This document shows positions 5,416 through 5,863 of a stretch of DNA of 5,863 nt, one piece after another. The stretch spans positions 1-5,863 of the forward strand of contig JAAZGD010000045.1 in NCBI GenBank assembly GCA_012511395.1, given 5' to 3'. The notes under the pieces were generated by a model. That model made no database searches, was not told the DNA's origin, and worked only from the letters and a program-made list of their open reading frames with translations. A program made the position numbers and the translations under genes. How positions within the stretch are numbered: position 1 is the first letter of the stretch; every line of letters begins with the position of its first letter. The DNA comes from Clostridiales bacterium (GTDB lineage: Bacteria > Bacillota > Clostridia > Peptostreptococcales > Anaerovoracaceae).

Positions 5416-5863
5416 CTAATATCCGCTGAACATGGAAAGCATTACGCTGGCGGCCACAGCAGACCCTATTACTCCTGCCACATTAGGTCCCATGGCATGC
5501 ATTAGAAGGAAGTTGGAAGGATTGGCCTCTTGGCCTACCTTCTGGGATACTCTGGCTGCCATAGGTACGGCAGATACCCCCGCAGATCCGATTAACGGAT
5601 TTACCTTTCCCCCTGATAAAACATTCATAAGTTTTCCAAAAAGCACTCCGCCTGCAGTTCCTACGATAAAGGCTAACACTCCCAGGATTACAATCTTAAT
5701 AGTTGCCATTGTCAGGAATGTAGGTCCCTGAGCCGAAGCTCCCACAGCCAGCCCCAATAGAATAGTTACGGTATTTATAAGTGCATTTGCGGATGTATCG
5801 GAAAGTCTCAAGGTTTTTCCGCTCTCTTTAAACAGATTCCCCAGCATCAGCATACCTATTAAA
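5416..5863 (-). CDS. Na+-translocating carboxylic-acid decarboxylase beta subunit (OadB/GcdB/MmdB family), C-terminal part
   Basis: The last 148 residues are visible; the frame is open to the window edge, where the family segment LIGMLMLGNLFKESG begins, so the N-terminal half or more lies outside. The beta subunit is a multi-span membrane protein that uses biotin-carboxyl decarboxylation to export Na+. Hydrophobic segments are seen at ALINTVTILLGLAVG, IVILGVLAFIVGTAGG and the C-terminal GVIGSAVAASVMLSMF. The pattern N-x3-G-x4-S-x6-R, in NPLIGSAGVSAVPMAAR, corresponds in spacing to N373, G377, S382 and R389, which are important for Na+ transport in Klebsiella OadB, so the ion-binding region looks intact. 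The decarboxylase type (oxaloacetate, methylmalonyl-CoA or glutaconyl-CoA) cannot be decided without the alpha subunit. The protein ends at the usual family C-terminus, and its gene is followed by its own terminator. Confidence 0.92.
   Translation of the reverse strand, partial: LIGMLMLGNLFKESGKTLRLSDTSANALINTVTILLGLAVGASAQGPTFLTMATIKIVILGVLAFIVGTAGGVLFGKLMNVLSGGKVNPLIGSAGVSAVPMAARVSQKVGQEANPSNFLLMHAMGPNVAGVIGSAVAASVMLSMFSGY

Noticed and set aside
5432..5731. Plus-strand 99-codon open frame opposite the decarboxylase subunit
   Set aside because: The minus strand encodes a clear beta-subunit sequence with the Na+-site residue pattern; the plus frame is Pro/Thr/Ala-rich with no ribosome binding site.

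Overview
The window looks like chromosomal DNA of an anaerobic, fermentative member of the Clostridia (Firmicutes). The evidence is an AT-rich base composition, strong AGGAGG-type ribosome binding sites, tight operon packing, T-tailed hairpin terminators and gene content typical of amino-acid or sugar fermenters: a bifurcating [FeFe]-hydrogenase and a sodium-pumping decarboxylase. I cannot name the genus from the sequence alone.

Layout, left to right. Bases 1-82 may hold the last 26 codons of an unrecognised plus-strand gene. A T-tailed hairpin (about 86-119) lies between this and a minus-strand tRNA-Thr(CGT) at 123-197, which has a good promoter at 208-236. The non-coding stretch 198-452 carries divergent control regions: the tRNA promoter, and for the hydrogenase operon a TTGACA -35 box with a Rex-like inverted repeat over the likely -10 region. 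The three-gene plus-strand operon follows: hydC (NuoE-like, 453-971), hydB (NuoF-like, 972-2807) and hydA ([FeFe]-hydrogenase, 2820-4442). It ends at a perfect 14-bp hairpin terminator (4638-4680). Two minus-strand genes converge on it: a PpaX-like HAD phosphatase (4679-5320), and the C-terminal part of the beta subunit of a Na+-translocating decarboxylase, which runs off the right edge (5416-5863).

How the genes work together. HydC, HydB and HydA match the trimeric HydABC/Hnd-type electron-bifurcating hydrogenase. It couples NADH and reduced ferredoxin to H2 formation, reversibly. HydB binds FMN and NAD(H), HydC supplies a [2Fe-2S] centre, and HydA carries the H-cluster. A Rex-type NADH/NAD+ sensor would be a fitting regulator. 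The decarboxylase subunit points to a sodium-based energy economy, but nothing in the window ties it to the hydrogenase.

The most notable observation is that hydA is interrupted. The frame stops with TAA at 4440-4442, directly after the H-cluster domain. The same frame then continues for 50 codons (4443-4595) and encodes a recognisable hydrogenase small-subunit-like C-terminal domain, which in relatives is part of the same polypeptide. A second point is that the L1 motif of the H-cluster reads TSCSPGW rather than TSCCPGW, placing a serine where characterised enzymes have a [4Fe-4S] ligand cysteine. The rest looks like ordinary clostridial housekeeping and energy metabolism; I see no mobile element, CRISPR array or defence system.
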